The notes: generated from the letters alone by a model not told the origin. DNA of 64,000 nt from Hyphomonas sediminis (GCF_019679475.1 NZ_JAIEZP010000001.1:372001-436000); one strand, 5' to 3'; counted from the stretch's first letter, positions 28,812 to 37,421 are shown. A program made the numbers and translations.

Positions 28812-29669
28812 CTAGGCTTTCTTCCGGAAAACGAGGCTCGACCAGCCGTCGCGCTTGATGCGTTTCTGGAACAGCATGCCATGGCCCTCAAAGGCGGCGC
28901 GCACCGGCGCTGCCTGATGGTGCAGCAGACCCGAGAGAATGATCACCGCGCCGGGCGCCGAAAGCCGCTCGATTTCCGGCGCAAGGCCGATCAGCGGCTT
29001 CATCAGAATATTGGCGAACACGGTGTCGTAAGGCCCGAGCCGGCGCATGTCCGGATTGTTGGCCCCGCGCACATGGTGGACGAAGAAGCGGCTGACATGG
29101 TTTTTCTTGCCATTCTCGCGCGCCACGAACACCGAGTCCCGGTCGATATCGGAGCCAACAGCCAATTCGGCGCCAACCTTCAGCGCGGCAATTGCCAGAA
29201 CGCCCGACCCCGTGCCCAGGTCCAGCACGCGCCCCGGCTTGCGGTAGCGGCGCGCCTCGGCCAGCGCCAGCAGGCAGCCCAGCGTCGTGCCGTGATGGCC
29301 CGTGCCGAAAGCCGGGCCCGCTTCGATCAGCACGGAGATCTTTCCCGGCGAGGTTTTGGCCAGCGCATGGCTGCCCGCCACCACAAAAGGCCCTGCATTC
29401 ACCGGCGGCAGGCCCTCCAGCGACATGGTCACCCAGTCGCGCTCCACGATTTCCTCGATCCGGGCGATCAGCTCGGGCGCGGCTTCCTGGATGATGGCGA
29501 CGCACTCTTCGGCCTCTTCCATCGTTTCGCAGAAGGCGTCGATCCGCCATGCGCCGCGTGCATCTTCCTTGGCATCGACCGCGCCTGCGGGCGAGGGGTC
29601 CACCCAGGCGAGCGCGTCCCATGCCGTTTCCACTGGCCCCCGCGGGCCTCTTGCCGTGATCTGGTACAT
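28812..29669 (-). CDS. prmA: Ribosomal protein L11 methyltransferase
   Basis: SAM-dependent enzyme that trimethylates ribosomal protein L11 in the cytoplasm. 285 residues: an N-terminal L11-recognition domain (1-90) and a Rossmann methyltransferase domain with motif I VLDLGTGSGVLAIAALKVG near 142-160, SDIDRDSV as acidic loop, and motif IV YDTVFANILMKPLI near 215. FGTGHHGTT just before motif I is the PrmA signature. The length is normal for the family. Confidence 0.93.
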   Translation of the reverse strand: MYQITARGPRGPVETAWDALAWVDPSPAGAVDAKEDARGAWRIDAFCETMEEAEECVAIIQEAAPELIARIEEIVERDWVTMSLEGLPPVNAGPFVVAGSHALAKTSPGKISVLIEAGPAFGTGHHGTTLGCLLALAEARRYRKPGRVLDLGTGSGVLAIAALKVGAELAVGSDIDRDSVFVARENGKKNHVSRFFVHHVRGANNPDMRRLGPYDTVFANILMKPLIGLAPEIERLSAPGAVIILSGLLHHQAAPVRAAFEGHGMLFQKRIKRDGWSSLVFRKKA

Positions 29670-29721
29670 GGCCGCGGCCCTTAGCAGGCCACCCGGATAT
29701 TGGGAAGCGCCCCGCGCCGCG

Positions 29722-30111
29722 TCAGGGCGCTGTGCCTTCCACGATCATCAGGCGCGAAACCGCGTTCTGGTGCCTCAGCGCGGCAATGGCGGCATATTCC
29801 GGCGAGTCGCTGAACCGCCGTGCCGCTTCAACACTGGGAAACTCCAGCACAACGATCCGCCCGCGCGGGATGTCCCCTTCCCGGCCTTCAGCCGCGCCAC
29901 CGCGCACCACATAACGCCCGCCAAACGCGGCCACCATCGGCGTCACGGCCGCCACATATTCCTTGTAGGGCTCCGGATTGATCACCTCGATCTCGGCGAT
30001 GATATACTCCTTCGCCGTCGCGGCAGGCTCCGCCTCCGGCGCCGGAGCGCTGACGCAGGCCACCAGCATGAAAACGGTTGCGGCCATCGCTGCCTGAACG
30101 ATCCCTCTCAT
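29722..30111 (-). CDS. DUF1330-domain lipoprotein
   Basis: A 129-residue protein with a lipoprotein signal peptide (lipobox LVAC, Cys at 19) followed by a DUF1330 (dimeric ferredoxin-like barrel) domain: YIIAEIEVINPEPYKEYVAA, GGRYVVRGG, RIVVLEFPSVEAARRFSDSPEY. ATG at 30111 is chosen because GGGAGGGG lies 5 nt upstream. DUF1330 is normally cytoplasmic, so an exported lipid-anchored copy is somewhat unusual. Role unknown. Confidence 0.85.
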   Translation of the reverse strand: MRGIVQAAMAATVFMLVACVSAPAPEAEPAATAKEYIIAEIEVINPEPYKEYVAAVTPMVAAFGGRYVVRGGAAEGREGDIPRGRIVVLEFPSVEAARRFSDSPEYAAIAALRHQNAVSRLMIVEGTAP

Positions 30112-30237
30112 TGTCCCCTCCCGGACGATCTGTCGTCCAACCCTCTCACGCCCGCCCCCGCCTAACAATAATTAACACAACTCCCCGGTGCCCCATGCGT
30201 TGGTCCGGTACAGCAACCCCGAAAAGGAGGCCTAAAA

Positions 30238-30603
30238 ATGCCGACCCAATCCGGCCATACCACCGCCATTCCCGCCAGCCGCACCATCGGCACCAGCGTT
30301 TTCAACTCTTCCGGCGACAAGATCGGCAAGGTTGAGGATGTGATGCTCGACAAGACGGACAATTCGATCCTCTACGCCGTTGTCGGTTTCGGCGGCTTCC
30401 TGGGCATGGGCGAAAAGTACCATCCGATCCCGTGGTCAACGCTCGACTACAGCAAGGACAAGGAAGGCTATGTCGTGCCCTTCACCAAAGACCAGCTGGA
30501 GAAGGCGCCCGCCGACTCGATCGAGCAGCTGACCCGCAATGACGGCCACGCCGCCCGGGATGCCGCCTACACCTACTACAAGGTCCAGCCTTACTGGCTC
30601 TAA
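30238..30603 (+). CDS. PRC-barrel domain protein
   Basis: A 121-residue soluble protein. Residues 12-80 form a PRC barrel (TIGTSVFNSSGDKIGKVEDV, ILYAVVGFGGFLGMGEKYHPIPWSTL), a fold found in photosynthetic reaction centre H subunits and RimM and common in small stress-associated proteins of alphaproteobacteria. AAGGAGG precedes the ATG. A terminator follows. Function unknown; a stress link is inference only, since no EcfG promoter was found here. Confidence 0.85.
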   Translation: MPTQSGHTTAIPASRTIGTSVFNSSGDKIGKVEDVMLDKTDNSILYAVVGFGGFLGMGEKYHPIPWSTLDYSKDKEGYVVPFTKDQLEKAPADSIEQLTRNDGHAARDAAYTYYKVQPYWL

Positions 30604-30625
30604 TCCCCTGCCAGCGGGCCTGGAT

Positions 30626-30655
30626 AAAGGCGGCGGCTCCGGCTGCCGCCTTTTC
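30626..30655 (+). terminator. Intrinsic terminator of the PRC-barrel gene
   Basis: AAAGGCGGC (30626-30634) pairs with GCCGCCTTT (30645-30653), followed by TT, 23 nt after the stop codon. Confidence 0.8.
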
Positions 30656-30776
30656 CTTGTTGGCCGCAAGATCGGGCCTATCAAAATTTTTGCCGTTTTT
30701 CGATAAAAACCCTCTGGAAACTGCCTGCCGGGCTCCTATATGATTATCGATAAGACAAGGAGGAGCCGTAGCAACA

Positions 30777-31070
30777 ATGGCCTTCACGACCGAAGACATG
30801 ATCCTGATCGAGCAGCGCGCTGCCAATGAGAAGAAAAGCGCAGGCGCCGCCTACCTGCTCTGGTTCTTCCTGGGCTGGATTTCCGCGCACCGCTTCTATC
30901 TGGGCAAGCCTGTCACGGCCCTCCTCCAGATCGTCAGCTACTTCTTCCTCATCGGCTTTGTCTGGTGGCTTCTGGACCTGTTCCTGATCCCCGCCATCAT
31001 TGACCAGAAGATGGATGCCGCCCGCTCGGACGCGGCCCACGCCATCCGCCGCGGCCGCTACGCTTACTAA
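30777..31070 (+). CDS. TM2-domain membrane protein
   Basis: A 97-residue inner membrane protein with two hydrophobic segments joined by a short turn (about 22-40 and 48-76). It contains the TM2 signature AYLLWFFLGWISAHRFYLGKPVTALLQ ... WWLLDLFLIP, quoted in part. TM2 proteins have no agreed bacterial function. AAGGAGG lies 12 nt before the ATG. A strong GC hairpin follows the gene. Confidence 0.85.
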   Translation: MAFTTEDMILIEQRAANEKKSAGAAYLLWFFLGWISAHRFYLGKPVTALLQIVSYFFLIGFVWWLLDLFLIPAIIDQKMDAARSDAAHAIRRGRYAY

Positions 31071-31103
31071 CGCCGCTGTCCTCCTCCCGCAGCGCGCGCT
31101 CAA

Positions 31104-31135
31104 GGCCCCGGAGTTCCCCCCACTCCGGGGCCTTT
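31104..31135 (+). terminator. Terminator after the TM2 gene
   Basis: An 11-bp perfect stem, GGCCCCGGAGT (31104-31114) and ACTCCGGGGCC (31122-31132), is followed by TTT, 33 nt past the stop codon. Confidence 0.75.
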
Positions 31136-31249
31136 CACATCTGCCACTCTCGCTTGCCGTGACCGTGACGCGCCTGCGCCGCATGTTTCCGCTTGATCTT
31201 TTATTTTCACTTTTGTAGAAATATTATCACTTTAGGAAAGGAATAGGCC

Positions 31250-31723
31250 ATGTCTGACCTTTACCGCGGAAAAGGAATTTCCAGCGCGCTTTGCTATGTT
31301 GATCCGAATGCGGCGTTTCGCTGGCTGGAAGAGGCGTTCGGGTTTGAGCCGCTGATGGTCATCCTCGACGAGAATGAACGTATCGCCCATTCGGAGATGA
31401 GGTTCGGAGAGGGCGTCATCATGGTCGGCAGCGAATGGTCAGACGATCATCGCAGCCCGAAGAACCTCTCCGGCAAGAACACGCAGACCGTTCATGTCCA
31501 GCTTGCCGAGGGTGACGACATCGACGCCCATTGCGCCCGCGCCCGAAAGGCCGGCGCGGAAATCCTTCAGGCACCGGACGACCAGTTCTATGGCGATCGC
31601 ACTTATCGGGCGCGTGATCCCGAAGGCCATATCTGGACCTTCGGCGTCACGGTGAACCGCATGACGCCAGCCGAATGGGACGCAGCCGCTGGCGGCGGCC
31701 TCAAAACGCGGGACCGGTTGTGA
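31250..31723 (+). CDS. VOC-superfamily (glyoxalase/bleomycin-resistance-like) protein
   Basis: A 157-residue cytoplasmic protein of paired beta-alpha-beta-beta-beta modules: ALCYVDPNAAFRWLEEAFGFEP at the start and YRARDPEGHIWTFGV near 135 at the end, the usual VOC strands. Metal-ligand positions are only partly kept, so it may be non-enzymatic or a PhnB-like member. It is the first gene of a compact operon with an ArsR regulator and an SRPBCC protein. AGGAAAGGA precedes the ATG, and the upstream 110 bp is AT-rich. Confidence 0.85.
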   Translation: MSDLYRGKGISSALCYVDPNAAFRWLEEAFGFEPLMVILDENERIAHSEMRFGEGVIMVGSEWSDDHRSPKNLSGKNTQTVHVQLAEGDDIDAHCARARKAGAEILQAPDDQFYGDRTYRARDPEGHIWTFGVTVNRMTPAEWDAAAGGGLKTRDRL

Positions 31724-32070
31724 ACCAAGCGGCCCGGCTGGACGCCGTCTTTACTGCCCTGTCCGATCCAGACAGGCGCCGCGCGGTAGAGCTGCTGGGC
31801 GAGCGGCCGCGCAGCGCGGGCGAGCTTGCCGGCGCCCTCGGCCTCGCCGCCCCCGCAATGAGCCGCCATCTGCGCCTGCTCAAACAGGCCGGCCTTGCTG
31901 AAGAAAGCCATCCGGAATTTGATGCCCGTGTGCGGATCTACTCGCTCAAGGATGGCGCCATGACCGATCTCAAACTCTGGCTCAAGGAAACCGAAGCGCT
32001 TTGGAGCAACCAGCTCACTGCTTTCAAAGCCCATGTCGAGACCAAGGCCCGCGCCCGGAAGGCCCCGTGA
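31720..32070 (+). CDS. ArsR-family winged-helix regulator
   Basis: A 116-residue DNA-binding repressor. Residues 5-80 form the ArsR fold: RLDAVFTALSDPDRRRAVELL, SAGELAGALGLAAPAMSRHLRLLKQAGL, quoted in part. No CXC metal site is present in the recognition helix, so it is probably not a metal sensor. The GTG start overlaps the VOC stop (GTGA). ArsR genes paired with SRPBCC (AHSA1) genes are a common bacterial arrangement, probably autoregulated. Confidence 0.88.
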   Translation: MNQAARLDAVFTALSDPDRRRAVELLGERPRSAGELAGALGLAAPAMSRHLRLLKQAGLAEESHPEFDARVRIYSLKDGAMTDLKLWLKETEALWSNQLTAFKAHVETKARARKAP

Positions 32071-32531
32071 GTGCGGTCATCGTCTCCCTTCGTGTGGCAA
32101 CAACGCCGGAAGATGCCTTCGATATTTTCACGGGCGAGATCGGCCTCTGGTGGCAGCCCGGCGCGCTTTTCCAGTTGACCCCGCGCGGGGATGGCACCCT
32201 CAGCTTTGAAGGCGAAACCCGCCTAATCACTACGCTACCGAACGGCAAAGTGTTCGAGATCGGACATGTCACCGCCTGGGAGCGCGGCCAACGCCTCGGC
32301 TTTTCCTGGCGGCAGGCAACATTTTCGCCAGACCAGCTCACACAGGCCGAAGTCCGCTTCGAAGCCGTTGGCGAACAAACCCGGGTCACCGTGGAGCATC
32401 GCGGCTGGGACACGATCCCGCAGGATCATGTCGCCCGGCACGGCTTCCCCCTTGCTGCCACACAAATGCGCCTCGCAGAATATTGGCGCGCCCAGCTCGC
32501 TTCGCTCAGCCTGCGCCGTAAATTGCGGTGA
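32067..32531 (+). CDS. SRPBCC / AHSA1-domain protein
   Basis: A 154-residue protein with the helix-grip fold of the START/AHSA1 superfamily: VIVSLRVATTPEDAFDIFTGEIGLWW at the N terminus and VEHRGWDTIP with a long C-terminal helix. These bind hydrophobic ligands, but the ligand here is unknown. GTG start overlaps the ArsR stop by 4 bp, so it is translationally coupled. Its last 26 bp overlap the convergent GFA gene. Confidence 0.85.
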   Translation: MSAVIVSLRVATTPEDAFDIFTGEIGLWWQPGALFQLTPRGDGTLSFEGETRLITTLPNGKVFEIGHVTAWERGQRLGFSWRQATFSPDQLTQAEVRFEAVGEQTRVTVEHRGWDTIPQDHVARHGFPLAATQMRLAEYWRAQLASLSLRRKLR

Positions 32532-33000
32532 AGTGATCCCACAGCGCCGCCCGTGTCGTCTGGAAGGCCTCGATCACCAACGCGTCGTCTGCTGCCACAG
32601 CGTCCGGCGCGGCCTCTTCCACAAAGATGTGCGAAGTCGGCACCGCCCAGTCCGGCGCGTCCAGCGTACCTGCACACAGGATCACCAGATCAGGCGCCAC
32701 CTCCGGCCCATGCCACAGGCGCGTGCCACAATCCCGGCAGCGATAGATGGGAATGGTGTTGCCGCTTCCCCCGGTCCTGCGAAATACATCCAGATGCCCG
32801 GAATGGACATGAAAGCCCGCCTTGGAGACATGCAGGTAAACCCCAAACGGCCCGCCCGCCAGCCGCTTGCAATCGCCGCAATGACAGGCATTCACCGCCA
32901 TCGGCCGGCGCGTCACCGAATACCGCACACGCCCGCAATGACAGCCGCCTTCCAGTGGCAAGTCAGGCAGTTTCGGGCGCTCCAGAGCAATACGTTTCAT
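32506..33000 (-). CDS. GFA-family zinc protein (glutathione-dependent formaldehyde-activating-like)
   Basis: A 164-residue protein with the GFA/Mss4-like fold. Zinc-binding cysteines are clear: GGCHCGRVRY (18-27), ACHCGDCKRL (39-48) and YRCRDCGTRLWHG (about 86-98). Members include S-(hydroxymethyl)glutathione synthase, but most are of unknown substrate. ATG at 33000 is used. It converges on the SRPBCC gene with 26 bp of overlap, which is unusual but plausible. Confidence 0.87.
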   Translation of the reverse strand: MKRIALERPKLPDLPLEGGCHCGRVRYSVTRRPMAVNACHCGDCKRLAGGPFGVYLHVSKAGFHVHSGHLDVFRRTGGSGNTIPIYRCRDCGTRLWHGPEVAPDLVILCAGTLDAPDWAVPTSHIFVEEAAPDAVAADDALVIEAFQTTRAALWDHFTAIYGAG

Positions 33001-33113
33001 TGCGCCCCACCCTGCCCGCTCTTCCGTGCCCGGACAAGCCCCCGATTTTGAGCGCAGCACAGCGCCAGACATTGCCATTGACGCAACGCCGCCCCTCACC
33101 GACAGTTCTCGGC

Positions 33114-34055
33114 ATGAAACGCCTCATCGCCCTCTCTGCCGCCCTGATGGGCGCCGCATGTGTCAGCGCCCCTGCCGCGCTGACTGAGCCCGCCCCGGAA
33201 GCCGCCCCTACCGCCGCGGCCCAGACCGATCCCGACTGGCGCGCCGTGGAGCCGGAAAATCTTGTGCTCATCACGCTGGAAACTGGCATGGTGGCAATCG
33301 AGCTTTTCCCGGAAGCGGCGCCCGCCCATGCCGCGCAGATCCGGGAAGCGGTCCGCGAGGGCTTTTATGATGACGAGTTCTTCTACCGCGTGGTGGAAGG
33401 CCATGTGGCGCAGGCGGGCCGCGAGTTTTCGATGGCCATCGCCGCCTGGCCGACCTTGCCTTTCGAGGCGGAGCGCGAAGTCCCGGCAGATGGCTTTGAC
33501 CCGCAAGGCAATGCAGACCTCTTCGCCGCAGAAGCGGGCCACCGCGAAGGCTTCGCCGTGGGCCGTGAGAATGGCAAGGAATGGCTGCTCAATTGCCCTG
33601 GCAGCCTTGGCATGGCGCGCGACGCCAACCCGTCAAGCGGCTCGACGGAAATCTATATTCCGCTGCAGCCGAGGCGGTATCTGGACCGCAATTACACCCT
33701 CTTCGGCCGGGTGATCGACGGGATGGAATACATCCACCGCCTGCCGCGTGTCGATCCGTCGACGGAGGAAGAAGAAGGCGCCCTGTTCGGCGAGGACGAG
33801 GAACTCGCCTACCAGATCCGCCAGTATCGCCGTAGCAAGCTGGCGGGAAACCAGATCCTTTCGGCCCGCATGGCGGCAGACCTGCCCGCAGAGGACCGCC
33901 CCAGCTATGAGGTGATGCGCACGCCCTCGCCGGCGTGGGAAGCGTTGAAAGAGTCCAAGCGCGACTATTCGGCCGTTGACGCGTTTGCCTACACCCCGCC
34001 CAAGGTGCTGGATGTGTGCGCCCTGCCCGTGCCTGCCCGGCGCGTCGGCGAGTGA
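33114..34055 (+). CDS. Exported cyclophilin-type peptidyl-prolyl isomerase
   Basis: A 313-residue protein with a signal peptide or lipoprotein signal (MKRLIALSAALMGAACVSAPA), followed by a Pro/Ala-rich spacer and a cyclophilin domain at about 50-210: LVLITLETGMVAIELFPEAAPAHAAQIREA at the start, EFFYRVVEGHVAQAG, and later GSLGMARDANPSSGSTEIYI and YTLFGRVIDGMEYI, quoted in parts. It probably helps fold periplasmic or outer membrane proteins. The remaining 100 residues are outside the usual domain. A longer upstream in-frame reading is not conserved and has no signal peptide. Confidence 0.88.
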   Translation: MKRLIALSAALMGAACVSAPAALTEPAPEAAPTAAAQTDPDWRAVEPENLVLITLETGMVAIELFPEAAPAHAAQIREAVREGFYDDEFFYRVVEGHVAQAGREFSMAIAAWPTLPFEAEREVPADGFDPQGNADLFAAEAGHREGFAVGRENGKEWLLNCPGSLGMARDANPSSGSTEIYIPLQPRRYLDRNYTLFGRVIDGMEYIHRLPRVDPSTEEEEGALFGEDEELAYQIRQYRRSKLAGNQILSARMAADLPAEDRPSYEVMRTPSPAWEALKESKRDYSAVDAFAYTPPKVLDVCALPVPARRVGE

Positions 34056-34307
34056 TGCACAAACGGGCAGCGGGCCGGCCGGCCTGAACCTTACGCATTT
34101 ATAATCTGGCACGAATCCAACGGGAAACAGAGCACTAGCCGGGGGCCTCGCCTGCCGGGCGAAAAGCCGTCCGTATCCTGCCTTGCCAGCCACCGGCCAC
34201 CATAGTTTCGTCTGTGCAGAGGGTAACCGGAGCTCAGCCAGTCCGGACAAGGTGCGTTTGCGCCGGAGGCGGGCCGGGGACAGCTTCATGAGGCAGGGCT
34301 TGTGAGC
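34056..34307. other. Intergenic region before the TIR/NDT-like-macro gene
   Basis: A TATAAT at 34100-34105 could be a -10 box, but no good -35 lies 16-18 bp before it. The rest is GC-rich with small inverted repeats and no recognisable RNA family. Confidence 0.3.
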
Positions 34308-35600
34308 ATGGCGTTCGAAGGAAAGGCGCAGGGCGAAAGCCGCCCTGCCGAGCAGGAAGGCAAGGCCCAGACGGGACGGCGGTGTTTCGTCATCCTGCCC
34401 TGGAGCAATCCGGGCGACGCCGACGAGGGGCCGGAGCTGGACTTCGACAGCGTCTATGAAGAGCTGATCCGCCCGGTGATCGAAGACCTCAACCTCGACA
34501 TCATCCGCGCCGACCGGGTGAGCCGGTCCGGCCTCATCCACAAGGAGATGATCGAGAACCTGCTGGAAGCTGATGTGGTGATTGCCGACGTGACACTCGG
34601 TTCGCCGGACGTGTTCTTCGAACTCGGCATCCGCCAGACCGCGCGCCGCGCTGGCACGGTGATCCTGCGCCATGCGCGCTCCACCTCGCCCTTCTCCATC
34701 TCCGGCATGCGGGCACTCGATTACGATTTCGAGCCGCGCGCCGGCGCCTCCCGCGCCCAGATGCTGGAAGACTGCCGCGCCCTGCTGCGCACGCATGTCA
34801 AGAACAGCCTCGACAATCCGAGCACGGATAGCCTTGTGCATACGCTGATGCCCGGCATGGAGGTCACCCTCCCCGGCCGGGTCATCCCGGAGCGGCGCTA
34901 CATTTCCTACCGGGTCGGCCCGCAGGGGCCAAAGCCCTCAAAGCTCGTCGAACTCGTCACCGGCGACATTGCCGACATCGACGACATGGATGTGTGGGTG
35001 AACCCGGAAAACACCCGCATGGAGTTTGGCCGCTTCCATGAGCCCTCCGTCTCCGCCGCCATCCGCTATCTCGGCTCCCGGCGCGACCGGCATGGCTTTG
35101 TCCGCGACGACACCATCCTGCGCCTCCTCTTCCAGCGCGTTGGCGCTCACCAGCAGCGCACCGGGGTGGAGCCGGCCACCGCCATCCTCACCGGCGCGGG
35201 CATGCTGAAGAAGACCAACAAGGTCCGCCGCCTCGTTCACACCGCCGCCTATCAGGGCGAGCCCGGCCGGGGCTACCGGCTGATCGGGGCCTACCGCAAA
35301 TGCGTCAGCAACGCGCTCGCCGCGGTGGACGAGGAGAACAACCAGTTCGGCATGAGCCCCAAACGGGCCTACAAATCGGTCCTCTTCCCCCTCTTCGGCA
35401 CGCGCGGCGGCGGCGAAAGCCCGCATGAGCGGGCCCAGGGCCTGATCCAGACGGCCCACCAATACCTGCTCAACTGGCCCGAATCGAAAATCGAGCGGGT
35501 CGCCTTCCTCTGCCACACCCAGGCCGACCTTGAACTTGGCCAGGCAGCGCTATACCGCATGGGCCTGCGCTCGGTTACCGCCCCGCGCGGCGCCCGCTGA
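34308..35600 (+). CDS. TIR/NDT-like domain fused to a divergent macro domain
   Basis: A 430-residue soluble protein of two parts. Residues 25-122 resemble the TIR/nucleoside-deoxyribosyltransferase-like fold: RCFVILPW, then DFDSVYEELIRPVIEDL, IHKEMIENLLEADVVIADVT and SPDVFFELGIRQ, with Glu105 as the likely catalytic residue. Residues about 212-418 follow the macro-domain pattern: VELVTGDIADID-DMDVWVNPENT (in place of VNAAN), LVHTAAYQG, SVLFPLFGTRGGGES and the closing AFLCHTQADLELGQAAL. The glycine-rich loop after VNPEN is not canonical. ATG start is backed by GGCAGGG 9 nt upstream; GTG at 34302 is the alternative. An NAD+/ADP-ribose-linked defence role is inference. Confidence 0.7.
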   Translation: MAFEGKAQGESRPAEQEGKAQTGRRCFVILPWSNPGDADEGPELDFDSVYEELIRPVIEDLNLDIIRADRVSRSGLIHKEMIENLLEADVVIADVTLGSPDVFFELGIRQTARRAGTVILRHARSTSPFSISGMRALDYDFEPRAGASRAQMLEDCRALLRTHVKNSLDNPSTDSLVHTLMPGMEVTLPGRVIPERRYISYRVGPQGPKPSKLVELVTGDIADIDDMDVWVNPENTRMEFGRFHEPSVSAAIRYLGSRRDRHGFVRDDTILRLLFQRVGAHQQRTGVEPATAILTGAGMLKKTNKVRRLVHTAAYQGEPGRGYRLIGAYRKCVSNALAAVDEENNQFGMSPKRAYKSVLFPLFGTRGGGESPHERAQGLIQTAHQYLLNWPESKIERVAFLCHTQADLELGQAALYRMGLRSVTAPRGAR

Positions 35601-35666
35601 CAGGCTTTGTTGTGAGTTTCGAGGGGTGCGGCAGACTGCACATCTTGCGGCATTAACCTATTTTAA

Positions 35667-35682
35667 GCACTATATGTGGTGT
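35667..35682. promoter_or_regulatory. NrdR box upstream of nrdB
   Basis: GCACTATATGTGGTGT matches the NrdR-box pattern (aCActATATnTnGTGT) and lies 62 bp before nrdB. A second box at the usual spacing is not convincing. Confidence 0.6.
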
Positions 35683-35744
35683 TCATTATGCCTGCCGAGG
35701 CCGGATTCGCTGGCCGCAACTGACCGATAGATGGAGCCCAGACC

Positions 35745-36782
35745 ATGGCAACCGTAAGCAAAGATCGTCCCGGCCTGCTGACCCCCAGCCTCGCTTACAA
35801 GCCGTTCCGCTATCCGTGGGCCTATGAGTTCTGGAAGAAGCAGCAGCAGGTTCACTGGATGCCTGAGGAAGTCCCGCTGGGCGAGGACTGCAAGGACTGG
35901 GCGGTGAAACTCTCGGACGCCGAGCGCAACCTGCTGACCCAGATCTTCCGCTTCTTCACCCAGTCGGATGTCGAAGTCGGCGCCAACTATATGGAACACT
36001 ACATGCCGCTGTTTAAGCCGGTGGAAGTGTCCATGATGCTGTCGTCCTTCTCCAATATGGAGACGATCCACATCGCGGCTTACGCCCTGCTGCTCGAAAC
36101 CATCGGCATGCCGGACTCTGAATTCTCCGCCTTCATGGAATACAAGGAGATGGCCGCCAAGCACGACTATCTCGGCCAGTTCGGCACCGGCTCGAACGAG
36201 GACATCGCCGTTTCGATGGCCGTGTTCGGCGCCTTCACCGAAGGCCTGCAGCTGTTTGCCTCCTTCGCCATGCTGATGAACTTCCCGCGCTTCAACAAGA
36301 TGAAGGGCATGGGCCAGATCGTTTCCTGGTCGGTGCGTGACGAGTCGCTGCACTGCGAAGGCATGATCAAGCTGTTCCACACCTTCTGCGCCGAAACCAA
36401 CTGCATGACGGACGAGCTGCGCGAGCGCATCCGCGAGTGCTGCCGCACGGTGGTGAGCCTGGAAGACAAGTTCATCGAACTGGCCTTCGAAATGGGCCCG
36501 GTCGAGGGCATGACCGCCGACGACATCAAGCAATACATCCGCTACATCGCCGACTGGCGCCTCGGCCAGCTGAAGCTGGAGCCGATCTTCGGCATCACCA
36601 AGCACCCGATCCCCTGGCTGACCGAGATCCTCAACGGGGTCGAGCATGCCAACTTCTTCGAACAGCGCGCGACGGAATATTCCAAAGGCGCCACGAAGGG
36701 CGACTGGCATGGCGACCAGGGCGTCTGGGGCCGCTTCGACGCCCGCCAGACGAAAGAAGCCGACGGCGTTCCGGCGGAGTGA
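35745..36782 (+). CDS. nrdB: Class Ia ribonucleotide reductase, beta subunit
   Basis: Small subunit that generates the tyrosyl radical for ribonucleotide reduction to deoxyribonucleotides. 345 residues. The dimetal site ligands are visible: Asp75 or Glu77 region, Glu106 and His109 in ETIHIAAY, and later DESLHCEGMIKLF. Tyr113, four residues after His109, sits in the radical position (E-x2-H-x3-Y as in E. coli). The C terminus ends in the short tail that docks on NrdA. nrdA is not in the window. An NrdR box upstream suggests control by dATP-sensing NrdR. Confidence 0.95.
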   Translation: MATVSKDRPGLLTPSLAYKPFRYPWAYEFWKKQQQVHWMPEEVPLGEDCKDWAVKLSDAERNLLTQIFRFFTQSDVEVGANYMEHYMPLFKPVEVSMMLSSFSNMETIHIAAYALLLETIGMPDSEFSAFMEYKEMAAKHDYLGQFGTGSNEDIAVSMAVFGAFTEGLQLFASFAMLMNFPRFNKMKGMGQIVSWSVRDESLHCEGMIKLFHTFCAETNCMTDELRERIRECCRTVVSLEDKFIELAFEMGPVEGMTADDIKQYIRYIADWRLGQLKLEPIFGITKHPIPWLTEILNGVEHANFFEQRATEYSKGATKGDWHGDQGVWGRFDARQTKEADGVPAE

Positions 36783-37367
36783 TTGTCGCTCCGCGGCGAT
36801 ATTCTCGGCTGGGTCATCGGCCAGCTTAACGGCATCAAGGCAACTGATCCGGCCGCGCGCGGCGCCCTGTTCGAGGCGCTCCGCGCGCAGGTTGCGCGGG
36901 ATGGCGCGTTCGGCGTGGGCCCGGCGGAGGCCCTGCCTCACCTTGAAAGCGCGATTGCCCGGCAGGAAATCTACTGGCTGTCCCAGGAGCCGCCCGCGCC
37001 AAGCCCGCCTGCGCCAGCGGCCAAACACCCTGCACCGACACTGCCGTCCTCCCCGCCCGCATGGCGCTGGCCGGCCGGCCTCAAGCCGCCCCGCCTGCCG
37101 CCCGAAGAAGTGGCCGGCGAGGCGGCCGGTCCGTACTCAGACCACATTTACGAAGATCTGTTGCTGGAAGTTCCAGGCGGATCGGCCCGACTGTCGGTCG
37201 GCTGGGCCTTCGACCCAGCCTGCAGCCTGACCGCCACAGCCGAAGAGATCGGCTTCACCTGCCAAGCCCGTACGGTGACGCTTTCGGGGGCGCTCGATTA
37301 TCTGGAGGCCTGCCTGCGCAACGGCGGGCTTTGCCTCCCGGCCGAAGCCCGCACGCGTATCCGCTGA
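36783..37367 (+). CDS. Hypothetical protein after nrdB
   Basis: A 194-residue protein with no recognised domain: a helical N-terminal 60 residues, a Pro/Ala-rich linker, and a C-terminal region with strands and an AWRWP segment. Starts at TTG directly after the nrdB stop, with GGCGGAG close upstream, so it is probably translated by coupling. Codon use looks like the neighbours, which supports a real gene. I cannot name a family. Confidence 0.55.
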   Translation: MSLRGDILGWVIGQLNGIKATDPAARGALFEALRAQVARDGAFGVGPAEALPHLESAIARQEIYWLSQEPPAPSPPAPAAKHPAPTLPSSPPAWRWPAGLKPPRLPPEEVAGEAAGPYSDHIYEDLLLEVPGGSARLSVGWAFDPACSLTATAEEIGFTCQARTVTLSGALDYLEACLRNGGLCLPAEARTRIR

Positions 37368-37421
37368 TCCTGCCGGGGGGAGCGCTGATCTGGCATTTGC
37401 GCCCCCGCGCCTCCCCGGCTA

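Noticed and set aside
34056-34301. Riboswitch or small RNA ahead of the TIR/NDT-like-macro gene
   Set aside because: I compared it with cobalamin, SRP and 6S RNA patterns by eye and found no conserved core; only a lone TATAAT remains.
33633-34841. 402-codon minus-strand frame spanning the cyclophilin/TIR-macro junction
   Set aside because: It crosses two supported plus-strand genes and shows no protein motif.
35653-35666. TTAA-N6-TTAA next to the NrdR box, considered as a CtrA site
   Set aside because: Spacer is 6 rather than 7 bp, so it does not fit the CtrA consensus.
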